A stretch of DNA of 62,957 bases from Mesostigma viride (Eukaryota > Streptophyta > Mesostigmatophyceae > Mesostigmatales > Mesostigmataceae). The notes under the pieces were generated by a model, which saw nothing but the letters and a program-made list of their open reading frames with translations, was not told where the DNA came from and did not search any database. Location: positions 1-62,957 of the forward strand of contig RPFO01000894.1 in the NCBI GenBank assembly GCA_009746045.1, in the 5' to 3' direction. Below, in pieces: positions 42,001 through 51,330 of this stretch. Each line of letters starts with the position of its first letter. The first letter of the stretch is position 1. The translations under genes were made by a program, and so were the position numbers.

Positions 42001-42628
42001 TATATGTGCCCCTGACCTGCTGGTTTTGAGTCGGCTCACTGACTCCCAGCTGGTTGAGGTGGGGGCTGAGAGTGTGGTGCAGGCTGTCATGATGTCTCCC
42101 CCTCTTATACTGGGTCCTGTAGATTTGTACAAGCCCCTTGACATGATCCTTTATGTTGACAGTTCTATGGACAATAGGAAGGTCACTGAAGTCAGGGGCA
42201 GGGCAGCAGCAGTAGTCACCCTGGAGCAAGATCACACCTCACTTGTTACCTGGTACAGTCGGTTGCAAAACAGGGTTACACCCAGCAGTGATATTGCTGA
42301 GTGCAGGGCAATCTGTGAAGGGCTGCATACTGCTCTTTACTTAAGGGAGCTATTCTACCAGCTATGTCAAGTGGCTTCCTGTAGGTTGCAGCTGCACACA
42401 CTGGTGAGGACTGATAGCATGGGCATGGTGCAGTTTGTGCACAGGCAGTTAGCCAGGAGCAGGGACCTTGACTACTTGTTGCTCAAGGAGATGTCCTACC
42501 TAGCTCACATTGAACATGTGCCTGGTGTGGATAACCCTGCAGATGCCCTCACCAAGCTGGAGGAGAAGGCGGAGCGGCAGTACCCCCTGCTCCGTGGGCT
42601 CATGGACCCCTTGCATGGGCAGCCATAG
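39059..42628 (+). CDS. C1 pol: integrase, protease, RT, RNase H
   Basis: Residues are counted from the GTG at 39107 (1173 aa); upstream codons back to the UGA are also open. Finger GHRLHHMFGH with CQAAAENCGC (112-149), integrase Asp174, Asp227, Glu259 (ESHGQQGAVERS; 31 residues between Asp and Glu, where 35 is usual), integrase C-terminal domain to about 405, protease-like MEVDTNSQVSVI (Asp509) with ILGEVSVPILG and AILGQNFL (about 505-580), Copia-like RT from about 705 (LIDFKRAFLKG with Asp777, GLRSSPIIW, VDPCLF, box HGDD at 871-874), and RNase H Asp1017, Glu1064, Asp1102 and NPADALTKL. It copies element RNA and integrates the cDNA. The protease follows the integrase, unlike Copia or Gypsy. 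Confidence 0.9.
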   Translation, partial: LATSSPVNSQSPLGEGVLNVHKDGGVPLVQHQGCKDVVLPLDCNNNAAAESPMPHAGGGSPAGAGLEGQRTLLEGPGAVQGAGPGLGRQDGLQGSPGTSGVDHVSPHTVQTSRQVSTERVLSYAEAGHRLHHMFGHSGQAAMFAWKLGREPLWEACQAAAENCGCQENAVHPPQSHAREPARERGDIQMDIQHIRGLYILVGVDRFSRYRLIDILPGMQEHHLLLGMKALIPGFGVCKSVQADLQFDCLLKHQDQLPCKLVVVPRESHGQQGAVERSIREVKTVVLAAKSVPLVASALERAAWCKGIEEQLNHRVNYYFDGVAVSPLALQYSLLPENVVQASLRKADRLFAQLRRKDKNWNVLRPQVGLKVRMWKEPSIPGKRGKWQDGVVTRVEEANRSCLVALEKDPRHVYRLSWAHVKERRPHAIWPADGPGPPSWVEEPGQSQAAAANNPLVVDDGLSLLEDDEQEAAEATVTRPEGTGQPPKARGPLMADVIRALMRSKHDPKVSKLTGWGSCWAATMEVDTNSQVSVIREEDAVGLQMSHPSCLAVSDFSGKVSMKILGEVSVPILGVPTTFCVVEGYQGPAILGQNFLCMPGVTLTSDKLALEGRGSLPLERYHYSQGLAVAVKAVKSQPAEGPQGQEPIAEDLLIIPTTFDPRQLGVNRYQIAAHSPIPWRQLVEMMQSPKMAKAWTLGFVASGHEWIVSNCAEPVDELPEVHQLLRLMFVLKLKEVDGVQVPHVRPVVTEYHGTGQLLDEELYTPGMLHDTWRILLCIFLSFLVKGVPYSSVLIDFKRAFLKGDQDQARQTWRDIPPFFVTVPAVWRAEIKARYLRILKGLEGLRSSPIIWRKSLEKFLKNTCGFSVSPVDPCLFQGSHNGLPVFASLHGDDLHLIGPPDWVEAVLAKIQKRFELGKIQHMVENEPMVFCGMQATLFQAKGSWFIRMEGGKDYPQQIVDALQEPITQARCATIRGMLAWLASICAPDLLVLSRLTDSQLVEVGAESVVQAVMMSPPLILGPVDLYKPLDMILYVDSSMDNRKVTEVRGRAAAVVTLEQDHTSLVTWYSRLQNRVTPSSDIAECRAICEGLHTALYLRELFYQLCQVASCRLQLHTLVRTDSMGMVQFVHRQLARSRDLDYLLLKEMSYLAHIEHVPGVDNPADALTKLEEKAERQYPLLRGLMDPLHGQP

Positions 42629-43616
42629 AGACCAGGCCTTGCTTCAGCTTGGGTGTCCCCGGTGGGTTGTTTGACCAAAGTGCCAAGTGGTGACTGGTGC
42701 TTGCTGGTTGACAACTGGTCCTTCAGGGTTAGGTACACCCTCCTGGACAGGAGTTGGTGTGGAATGTCACTCCTACCAGCTGAGAATAATGCCTGGCCCT
42801 CCCCATGGGGTTCAGAAGAGTCGCCAGGACTTAAGTCGACGCCTTTGGCCTCAAACAGTTAGGCCATGCAAGGGCAACCCGAATGCTGGTTCTTACAGGT
42901 TGCTGTACATATGTTTTCTAGTGCTTGTTTCCAACCTGTTGCTAATAAAGAACCTGGTTGTGTGACCATGTGACATGGTTGCCAGGGAGCCACATTCTGG
43001 GTTATATAATGCTTGAATAAAACATAATCATGTCATTCTCATGTATGTTGTTCACCTGGTTGTCATGTTTGTTTTGTGAAAAGTTCCAGGTCACCTATAA
43101 ACCTGGAGGTTGGGGTGGGGTTCAATTCCCCAGCAGAGCCACAGCCTGGCGTGAATGACTCCTGGGCTTAACACCCAGTGAAGACATGGGCTCCCCAAGG
43201 AGACAGCATTAATCTAGGTGCTACCTGGTTCTTTGAGCAGAAGGGAAAGGTTGGCCAAGGCGGGCGCCATAAGAACGGGCGCCTGTGATAACTGTGAAAG
43301 ACCAGGAACTCACAATAGTACGTTCTTGGCATCCTGTAATCCCAGCCATTGAGCTAGGTAATGTACCTTCACATTAATCCAACACCAAGTTCCCAAGGAA
43401 AGGTTGGGAGCTGACCAAGGGGTCAGGGGATAACCTGGGGTGACCTCTGATTCACTGGCCAGCATACCTAAGCTATTCCAAGGGCACATATGTTGTGTTC
43501 CCAAAAGGAAGGCAGGAACCTGGGCCCTGACAGGTCTGATCAACCTCAAGGGACCAAGCGATCTGTGGCTGAGTGGGCACAAGCTAGGCTAGGTTGTTTC
43601 AAGCTGGTCCAGCTCC
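42629..43616 (+). other. C1 3' untranslated region
   Basis: About 1 kb without coding motifs. It contains a possible polyadenylation region (AATAAAG near 42942, GAATAAAACATAA near 43013) and the paired GGGCGCC motif at 43262-43283. Confidence 0.65.
43262..43283 (+). other. Paired GGGCGCC motif in the C1 3' region
   Basis: GGGCGCC-ATAAGAAC-GGGCGCC. Similar pairs occur in C0 (30350-30370, minus strand, spacer GTAAGAC) and C2 (54824-54845, minus strand). GGCGCC is itself a palindrome. Possible RNA structure or dimerisation site. Confidence 0.6.
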
Positions 43617-43634
43617 AAAAGAAGAAAGGGTTGG
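43617..43634 (+). other. C1 polypurine tract
   Basis: AAAAGAAGAAAGGGTTGG ends exactly where the 3' LTR begins with AGTTAG. It is conserved in C0 and C2. Confidence 0.9.
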
Positions 43635-44281
43635 AGTTAGCATTTTGGGCAACCAATATGCTAAGTGGATGCAGTTTGGAAAGACCTTTCCAACGCCGTG
43701 CTGACCGCCTGAAACAGACAAGGGACAAGAAAGATATGAGGTCCCGAAGTCCTAGCCGTCCGCGGTCAGCGAGGGTGCAACCTTCTGGGTAGTGGACAGG
43801 ACACGTGGCAGGCCGTGCCTGCACAGGCTTAGCCTGACTATCACGTGACTGTGGTCCACGTAGACCAGGAGGGGCAGCAGCCTGCGACTGGTGGGGTACT
43901 GGAACTGGCACAAGGCTGCAAGGATACTAGGTCTTGCAGGCTTGTGACAGGTCCTGTACTTCCTAGGTTGCAGGTAGCTAGGTAAATCCAGTTCGTCCTT
44001 ACTCTGCAAGGATGCCAGTGGACGTTGAGGATTTGCTAGCAAGCCTGCAACATGCCTCGTCACACCGATGGGAACGAGGAGCAACAAAGAGGCATATAGC
44101 TTGGTCATGGGGATGGCCAAGCTATCTCGGAAGCACGCGCTCTGGTTGCCCACTTGAACGTGGAAGTGACCAACAAGGTGTGGCTTGGTGTTTGGGCTAA
44201 GGATTGCTGTCTCCAGCAATTGGCTCAAGCTTTGCGTGAAAGACCAAGAGCTCACACGCTCTGGGCTGGTTTCGTCTAACT
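43635..44281 (+). repeat. C1 3' LTR
   Basis: 647 bp, one mismatch seen against the 5' LTR. Followed by the GCGCG duplication (44282-44286) and the ORF0 of C0. Confidence 0.9.
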
Positions 44282-44286
44282 GCGCG

Positions 44287-44883
44287 TAAGTTGCGATGCG
44301 CCGACGCGCTACGAGTCGCAGAGGATGCGTAAAGATCGTCAATAATTCCCACCCCGCGGGAATCCACTCTCGCACAGATGCGAGAAATGCCACCAGGTTA
44401 ATCAGAACCTGGCGTTTGCGACTGCGTACGCCGCATGTGAGCAGCGATAGCAACGCGAGATCTTGAAACAAATTTGTCGACACCGCCGGCGCGCCCCCCG
44501 TGCGTAGCGATGCCCAGTTTTGTAAGTTTCTCTGGTAACCGGTGAGTGAAGAGATGGCGTTGTCCACCTCCTCAATGGCAGTCGTGACCTCGTTCACCGA
44601 CCGCAATCCTCCCCGCACCTGGACCGTAAATGTCGATAAAATGTTGCGGATCTGGTCCAACAGTGCGCGTATAGCCGGCACCAGTGCTGGCAAATCGGGG
44701 TCCTCGGGGTTATCCCCGAGCAATGCGTGAGCTGCGCGCTGCTGACGATGAAGTTCGTCCAGCGATGTTGTGACCTCGTCGAGCAATTGCTGCCACGACG
44801 GCGCAGCCGGTCTTGGCAAAGGATCAGCCGGCGGAGCGGCTAATTCCTCATCCTCGGGAATCCGGAATTCTTCAGAATTTGGC
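44287..44883 (-). pseudogene. C0 ORF0, N-terminal part
   Basis: Starts MPNSEEFRIPEDEELAAPPA at 44883, 27 bp inside the C0 5' LTR. After an acidic/proline-rich N-terminus it is helical: WQQLLDEVTTSLDELHRQQR, ALVPAIRALLDQIRNILSTF, VNEVTTAIEEVDNAISSL, then LFQDLALLSLLTCGVRSRKR and VAFLASVREWIPAGWELL. The weak heptad pattern suggests coiled-coil assembly. C1 cut it after RRRIATYA. The position matches C1 ORF0, but sequence similarity by eye is low. Confidence 0.65.
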
Positions 44884-44909
44884 ATTTTTTGAACGAAGCT
44901 TGTAATACG

Positions 44910-45524
44910 AGTTGTGAGAGTGAATGCCACGAATTCCGCCATGGTTCTTGCAGGAAGTTGCCTTTATTAATAACAAGGAAACACAGACGTAAGTCACGTC
45001 ACTTCCAAGACTGCACGCAGCACAGACGACAGGGTCGCAGTGCCAAGAGAACGTGCACGCAAGAACTAGCGTCCCGGTGTGACCAAGTCACTCATATAGC
45101 TTGCTAGGGACGCGTCCAAGTATTCAGCTGCACTGTCACAGCTGAACTGTCAATCAATTGATTACACAGACTCTGGCACGCCTTTGGCGCGCAGATCTAT
45201 CAATTGTCCATACGGCTAGTCCTGTGGACCTATCCGTACACTAGTCAGCATCAATTGTCTCATAGGTCCTGGCGCGCTACAGCACGCCTACCTATCAATT
45301 GACTATCAAGTCCTGTACAAGTCCTGTCAACGTCCTGCGGACTATCAAAGTGACACTTGTACATCCTGTGTCCGTACGCGCCCACAGTGGCGCGCCGGGT
45401 ACTGTCGGCACAGCCTAGGAAACGTCATAACTTTTACGTTCCTTAACCAAATGAGGCGTTCAAGGTGCCGCTGGAAAGAGCGTAACAATCTCTATCCATC
45501 TAACGTAAATCCTTTACGTTAACT
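44910..45524 (-). repeat. C0 5' LTR
   Basis: 615 bp, AGTTGTGAGAGTG...TTTACGTTAACT on the plus strand. Differences from the other C0 LTR by eye are about three substitutions and a 2-nt indel near the AGTT end. Confidence 0.85.
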
Positions 45525-45529
45525 CCGGG

Positions 45530-45714
45530 GCCAGGTGGTCCTCACGCAGCGTAGGTATTACTGGGCCTTTCTGGGCCTTTTTCCTGATGGCGTGTGGGCC
45601 GATGTTTTCCTCACTGTAGATAGGCATGATAACGCGGACGACGTGGCCCACTACCATGCGTATCTGGATGTTCTGCTTGCCTCGCGTGGTACCTACCAGA
45701 CTGATGGCAACTAG
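45530..45714 (+). pseudogene. Gypsy G post-chromodomain ORF, segment 3 and stop
   Basis: Discounting C0 and one CCGGG, the frame from 29244 continues here: GQVVLTQRRYYWAFLGLFPD, VWADVFLTVDRHDNADD and YHAYLDVLLASRGTYQTDGN, then TAG. The three parts share one phase, supporting one long coding region after the chromodomain. Confidence 0.55.
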
Positions 45715-45944
45715 ATAGAGGGCCTTAGGCCCGACCTGAGGGTGTTGTCCCTCCGGTATATAGAGTCGCCCTCATATTCTGGCCAGTTGATTGGTCGTTC
45801 TTGGTCCTTGGTGCTGACTTTGTTCACTCTGTGTGTCCTGCCCAGTGCCGTCCCTCCCGGCAAGGCCTCCGTGCCAGGCAGTTAGGGGATCCTCCCACCA
45901 GGCTTGGTGCTGGTTAACCCTACACCACTCGGGGTGGAACCGAG
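45715..45944 (+). other. Gypsy G 3' non-coding DNA
   Basis: 230 bp between the ORF stop and MITE-2. No motif beyond a pyrimidine-rich stretch is seen. Confidence 0.5.
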
Positions 45945-45948
45945 TTAA

Positions 45949-47290
45949 CCCATAGTCCGCTGACCCATTTTTGGCACTTTTATACCCCTGAAAATGAAAA
46001 AAATCATAACTTACAGGCCACAACTCCAAATACCCCCAACCAAGATGCTAGGAGTATCTACACTTCAAGGGCTTTCAGAATATGCAATAATACCTTGGCT
46101 TTATCAAAGCATTTGGATGATAGCTCCAGTCAAAGCTGGCCAAAAGACGATCTTTTTTCCCCAAGGAAAAGTCTACCCCCCCCTAATTTCCCAGGGAGGG
46201 CAGGGAATCTCAATACCAACATTGGACAACTTAGTTGGATAGTCCAATGGGGGTTTCCTTGGGTCAGACCACCCGGATAACCCATTACCCCTATATAACG
46301 TGCTCATACATGTGTGTGGGTTACGCGCGTGAAAACAGCTATCTATGACATGCAGCACAATAATGCATTATAACAAGCTATCAAAGGCTGCCAAAAGTGC
46401 TGGAATACAAACACGTTGCCTACCTGCACTGACGGAGTGGTATACTCCAGAGAAATGCCCAAAACTGGGCACTTTCAGGGCTAATACCACTCTTTACAAC
46501 AGGCATGGAACTTGCTAAAATATGCATGGATAAAATCGTCATTCATAATGCATGGGATACGTATTCCGCTGCAAACAACACGCAAATACGTTGTCGTACC
46601 TGGCTCGTTCATGCCCTACCCGGATTCCGCTGGCCGGGACCCTCATATCTCACACATACTGATGCTCCACAGGCAAAGGCCACCATAGCCGCATACTTCA
46701 TGATCCACCATGGCTACCAGGTCGATGTTCCGTGCAAAGATGGCCACTAAACTAGTCCGCATTCTCAGCAAACGCTGCAGCTGACGTCCCTTACCCAAAC
46801 TGGATGCCCGGGCTGGCGCAGATTGCCCGGCCATAGGGAGAAAATCGACCTATGACAAGCTATGACTCATCTGGAACTGACGACCAGGAAAGTCATATTT
46901 TCCTACCTGTATTTTCATAACCCTATAAATCTGGCGGTGCCTGACCTACGAAAATCATGCATCGTCATTCTGAGCAACATTCTGAACCGTTTCAAGCCGT
47001 GAGACGCAAAAATTTCGTGACAGCGGCACGTTGTCAGCCATATCTCATTACGCGCGCGCGCGAGCGAAATTTTCCCGCCAAAGTCACGTGATACATTCTC
47101 AATGCACGTTGTAATTACCAGGCTATGGCGAATATTACCCCCAAACCTATGCATCACCTTCGTCCCTAAGTGTTCCCGGACCCACCGGACCACTGACATC
47201 CGTCACAGGTGGCGCGGCGCTCACGGCGCGGCGCGAAATTCGACCGTTAGTCAAACTACCCGACAGGTCGGGTAGTTTACGGACTATGGG
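45949..47290 (-). mobile_element. MITE-2: second piggyBac-like element, opposite orientation
   Basis: 1342 bp, CCCATAGTCCG...CGGACTATGGG, with TTAA at 45945-45948 and 47291-47294. It is homologous to MITE-1 in reverse: the TTTTCAGGGG-type end block, the CCTAGCATCTTGG block, the GCGCGCGCG with TCACGTGA block and the GGTGGCGCGGCGCT block. No transposase. Confidence 0.85.
47253..47278. other. Subterminal hairpin in MITE-2
   Basis: 12-bp arms AAACTACCCGAC and GTCGGGTAGTTT around AG. Same position and total length (26 nt) as the MITE-1 palindrome, but the stem sequence differs with both arms changed together. Confidence 0.85.
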
Positions 47291-47294
47291 TTAA

Positions 47295-47998
47295 CTTGTT
47301 GGTGCTTTGTATCTTGGATGGCCTGTTGATTGTGTTGGAGTTGTGCTGGGTGCGTTAGGCTATTCCTACCCCTTGGTTTCCTCCCTGTGCGTAGGGAGAG
47401 GGCTCCCTACCTTTGTGGGGGGGGAGGTGTTACGTCGCGTAACAGTCCGTTGTAGTTACGGACGTAAATTAGGTCCTTTGCCTCGGTCGTCCCTAGGTTT
47501 ACGTGTAGTTTGTACTGGTGGACACTGTTGTCCTCATAACAGTACCGTGGTGCATTGGATGCTTTTGGCGTCGCGCCGCGTACTTTATTAGTGGTCCTTA
47601 TCCTTCGGGTAGAATGTAGTGGACCAGCGTGCATCTGTGCATTTGTAGGCGAGGGCCAGGTCGGCCCGAGCATGCTGGACCGTTGGTGATCATTTATGCA
47701 CGTTCTACCCCTCGTGTTGGCACTCGGCGTGTGTTGAATGAATGAACACATATTAGCTTGGGTCATGGCAGCGTAGTTGTGTTTCCTTCCTCTATTCCTG
47801 GAGTAAACGGGTTTGTGTAAATGGCTTATGGCGTATTGTAGTAGCACATACGTAAATGCATTGAGATCTGGATCGTCTCGTTCGTCTTTCGCTAGGGGTT
47901 TAACTAGAGGCGGTCTTACTAGTTTAGGTAGCATTAGACAGGTTAGAGGTAGAGGTGGCGGTAGAGGTTTGAGTCGTAACAATAAGACTCGCTATCGC
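47295..47998 (+). other. Gypsy G 3' end: purine tract and possible LTR
   Basis: GTGGGGGGGGAGG (about 47417-47429) directly precedes TGTTACGTCGCGTAACAG, as expected of a polypurine tract and 3' LTR start. The LTR-like DNA runs to about 47998, where a divergent solo LTR begins. No 5' partner is in the window, so the assignment is tentative. A short Gly/Arg-rich frame (RGRGGGRGLSRNNK) lies at 47950-48010. Confidence 0.4.
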
Positions 47999-48665
47999 TG
48001 TCAGAGGTGAATTTCACCCTGTGTGCCCAACTGCCTGTTTACATTTGTAGTGTATGGCCATCATGTTGTAAATGGAGGTATTAGGGTTGCGTCCCTAACA
48101 ATCGCACCCGCCTGCCGTCTTTCTGGCCGATCATTAAATAGGCTTGGTAGGGCCCGCCGTGAGCTTTCCGGCACAACTTATCGCACTGAATATAGTGCAG
48201 TATAGCAAAAGTTATGCAGTGCCGAAGTTGTAATTCCGGCACAATACTTTGCGTACCTTAGGTGCATGCCGACGGTACTATCCTCGGCCGAATATTCCGT
48301 GTTGGATATTTCGTATGACTGAATCCAGTTCTAGATGCATTGTATGCCGTGTTAGTTGCTTGACATCTGGCGTTCTCCTAATCGTCAATTGTATAATTGA
48401 CAGCTGGCAACTTGTGCAGAATATTCTAGAACGTGCACCGCTGCCCCAATGTGCCTTGATAAGGAAGTGACGCACCTACGTTGCACTTACCTTGCAGTCC
48501 GAGCCCAGTGTGGCTATGGATGCTATGGTCCCCACCCGGGAACCGCACCATGGCTTTGGCGGTGAAACGGTGGCAGTCCGTAACCTAAATATGCAATGAA
48601 TAAACTGATTATCAATTGTCTCAATCAGTTTTGACGACCAAGGAATTATATGAAAATTTCTGACA
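47999..48665 (+). repeat. Divergent solo LTR related to the H LTR
   Basis: TGTCAGAGGTGAATTTCACC at the left and AATTTCTGACA at the right. Internal blocks match the H LTR in reverse orientation, including CCCAACTGCCTG, GGGTTGCGTCCCTAA and GTCCCCACCCGGGA. The five bases on either side do not match, so it may be old or recombined. Confidence 0.65.
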
Positions 48666-50267
48666 CTGTCCACCCTATTAGGGCGTTTCTGCCGCGCCTT
48701 GTTATTGCCGTCTTGTAAGACTTTCTCAATGAGGGTGTCATCATCCAAGTCATTGTTACGCGGAGGGCGTCGCACCTCAGCGAGGATGGCGTCCATGACT
48801 ATAACAGCGCTCGCTCTATGGCACGTGCAATCACATGCAGTGAGTGGTCACGCAACTATGGCGTTACCATGATCTCAAAAGCAGATTGCGCACGGGGATA
48901 GTCCAGACCCCTTCCATAGTACACTCTCCTGCTAACCATGCAGGAATTCGGTTTCCTCCTGCCAACCATGCAGACAAGTGGCCAGTCTTCATCATATGTG
49001 ATAGCGTCCTAACAAGGTTTGGCTCGCGACTTATCATTGCATGATCGTTGAACCAGCACACGGCTGCACTTCTGGTAAGTTGTACGCATTGAGACACAAT
49101 GTGTCAGATTCATGCAACATACTCGATCTATCTCCTGCTTTTTCCTTTATCTTCTTCGTCAATACAATGTTCATACAGAATGTCGAACCCAGCTTAATTT
49201 TCCGATTTCAGGGGTACCCAAACATGCCAGAAAACTTGGTCTTGTGGCGCTTTGTACCCTCTGTAGTTTTAATGCTCGGTGTCTTGCTAAATGCCGACTA
49301 GAATGGTACAAAGTCTCCCCGACGTCATCGACCGCCTCGTCTTCATCTTGCATGAGCCTCGTCCACGTCCACCTCGCCTTGCATGGCCTTCGGCCTGCGC
49401 ACAAGATGCATAGGCGACGCTGAAACAAGGAAATCAAGGCCATAGACGATCCAACTTCTAATTAGACGGTCGGCTGAAAAACATTTCTGGATGAAAATGA
49501 CAGACAGTAAAACCGTGGCAGATTCCTAAAACATGGCAGATTATAAACCAATGTCGCGTTTCAGATTATAAACCAATGTCGTGACCACCATGGGCGTTCC
49601 TTGCATAGGCTTCCCTGCATGTCCACCACTATCCTTATGAATTCAACGGTTGACCCTGCCCTCAGCTTTCTTTCATGTCATCGCGCTCTTTTTTATCACG
49701 TCGGACAGATTCACCCGCTCGACAGAATGTGTGCTTATATATATTCAACCAGGACAGTGGGAAACTTTGCGAACTGAAGACGTGTTAGAATCCCTGAACG
49801 CCTCTGTGGCCCTGTCGCCATCGCCGCACTCCCGCACCTGCAAACCACCGCCAGTGGCTTTTTTTGTGGTGCCTGTGCTCGCGCCGGCTTGCCTTAGTCC
49901 AACATGATTACATGAAAGACGCGACGCGCATTCGCTGTCGCCTTTGGATCGACCAAAGGACACGCACTTTGAACTAACCCTAGTCTTACGAAGCAGACTT
50001 GAAATAGTTACTCGTACAGCTAAACGTCCTAGGACCGTAACTCGAGCTACGGTTGCTGAAATGCCAGAGCTATCAGTCCAGCAGCGTTTCATGCACACAC
50101 AGTCGAAAATTGGCGGGAATCCCAGAAAACGTGAAACTTTCAGCAAAATAGCAGAATTTCAACGACTCATTAATAATCAATTGCACGAATCACTTCCATC
50201 CGATGTTGTCAACGTGGGCTTCATGATGAAATCGTGGAGATGACGCACATGAAGTTCACGGAACATC
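48666..50267. other. Unassigned region
   Basis: A minus-strand frame beginning MDAILAEVRRPPRNNDLDDD at 48796 is short and cut by the solo LTR. A plus-strand frame at 49944-50243 (99 codons) has no motif. An 18-20 bp direct duplication (CAGATTATAAACCAATGTCG) occurs near 49535-49575. Nothing else is recognisable. Confidence 0.4.
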
Positions 50268-50269
50268 TT

Positions 50270-51330
50270 AGGAACGAGCACGTGCACCCACCCACCCTAT
50301 GTGCACCCCTCCTTTGACAAGGAACAAGCACATGAACTCGCCTACACTACGTGCGTCCCTCCCTTGACAAGGAATAAGCACGTGCACATGCCTACCCCAC
50401 ATCCATGCCTCCCCTGACCAGTAACAAGCATGTGCACCCACCTTCCCTACGTGCATCCCTCCTCTGACATGGAACAAGCATGTGCACATGCCTACCCCAC
50501 ATGCGTCCCTCCTTTGACATCGAACAAGCACGTGCACCCGCCAACCCTACGTACATGCCTCTTGACAAGCAACAAGCATATGCACCCACCTACCCTAAGT
50601 GCCCCCCTCCTTCGACAAGGAACAAGCATGTGCACTCACCTACCGAACGTGAATCCCTCCCTTGGCAAGGACCAAGCACGTGCACCCACCTACCCGATGT
50701 TCGCCCCTCCCTTGATAAGGTACAAGCATGCCCACCCACCTACCCTACCTGCATCCCTCCCTTGACATGGAACAAGCATGTGCACATTCCTACTCCACAT
50801 GCCCCCCTCCTTTTACAAGGAACAAGCATGTGCACTCATCTACCGTACGTGCATCCCTCCCTTGACAAGGAACAAGCAAGCCCACCCACCTACCCTACCT
50901 GCATCCCTCCCTTGACATGAAACAAGCACGTGCACATGCCTACCCCACATGCATGCCTCCCTTGACAAGGAACGAGCACGTGCACCCACCCACCCTATGT
51001 GCACCCCTCCTTTGACAAGGAACAAGCACATGAACTCACCTACACTACGTGCGTCCCTCCCTTGACAAGGAATAAGCACGTGCACATGCCTACCCCACAT
51101 CCATGCCTCCCCTGACCAGGCCAAGCACGTGCACTCACCTACCCGACGTATGTGCCTCTTGACAAGGACCAAGCTCGTGCACCCACCTACCATACGTGAA
51201 TCCCTCCCTTGACAAGGTACACGCGTGCCCACCCACCCACCATACATGGGCCCCTCCCTTGATAAGGTACAAGCATGACCACCCACCTACCCCGCGATCC
51301 TCCCTACTTTGACAAGGAACAAGCACGTGG
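50270..51330 (+). repeat. 50-bp minisatellite with higher-order structure
   Basis: About 22 units of 49-50 bp with the core TTGACAAGGAACAAGCACGTGCAC and ACCTACC. A block of three units at 50271-50420 recurs nearly exactly at 50969-51118, a higher-order period of about 698 bp (14 units). Confidence 0.9.

Larger units (their letters stand above)
35801..44281 (+). mobile_element. C1: apparently intact LTR retrotransposon with novel domain order
   Basis: 8481 bp. 5' LTR, ORF0, gag, UGA, pol (integrase-protease-RT-RNase H), purine tract, 3' LTR. Both LTRs are 647 bp and I find one mismatch (A/G near 35869 versus 43703). All three ORFs are open. It was inserted into ORF0 of its relative C0 with duplication GCGCG. 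Open frames and near-identical LTRs suggest a recent, possibly autonomous copy. Confidence 0.9.
29245..45524 (-). mobile_element. C0: complete LTR retrotransposon with INT-PR-RT-RH order, interrupted by C1
   Basis: A minus-strand element of 16,280 bp, 7.8 kb without C1. In its own orientation it has 5' LTR (45524-44910), ORF0, gag, a UGA, pol, polypurine tract and 3' LTR (29861-29245). LTRs are 615 and 617 bp with AGTT...AACT ends, about three substitutions and a 2-nt indel. Its Copia-like RT, integrase upstream of protease, extra 5' ORF and leaky stop context are shared with C1. One frameshift in gag and one near the end of RT make this copy defective. Confidence 0.85.
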
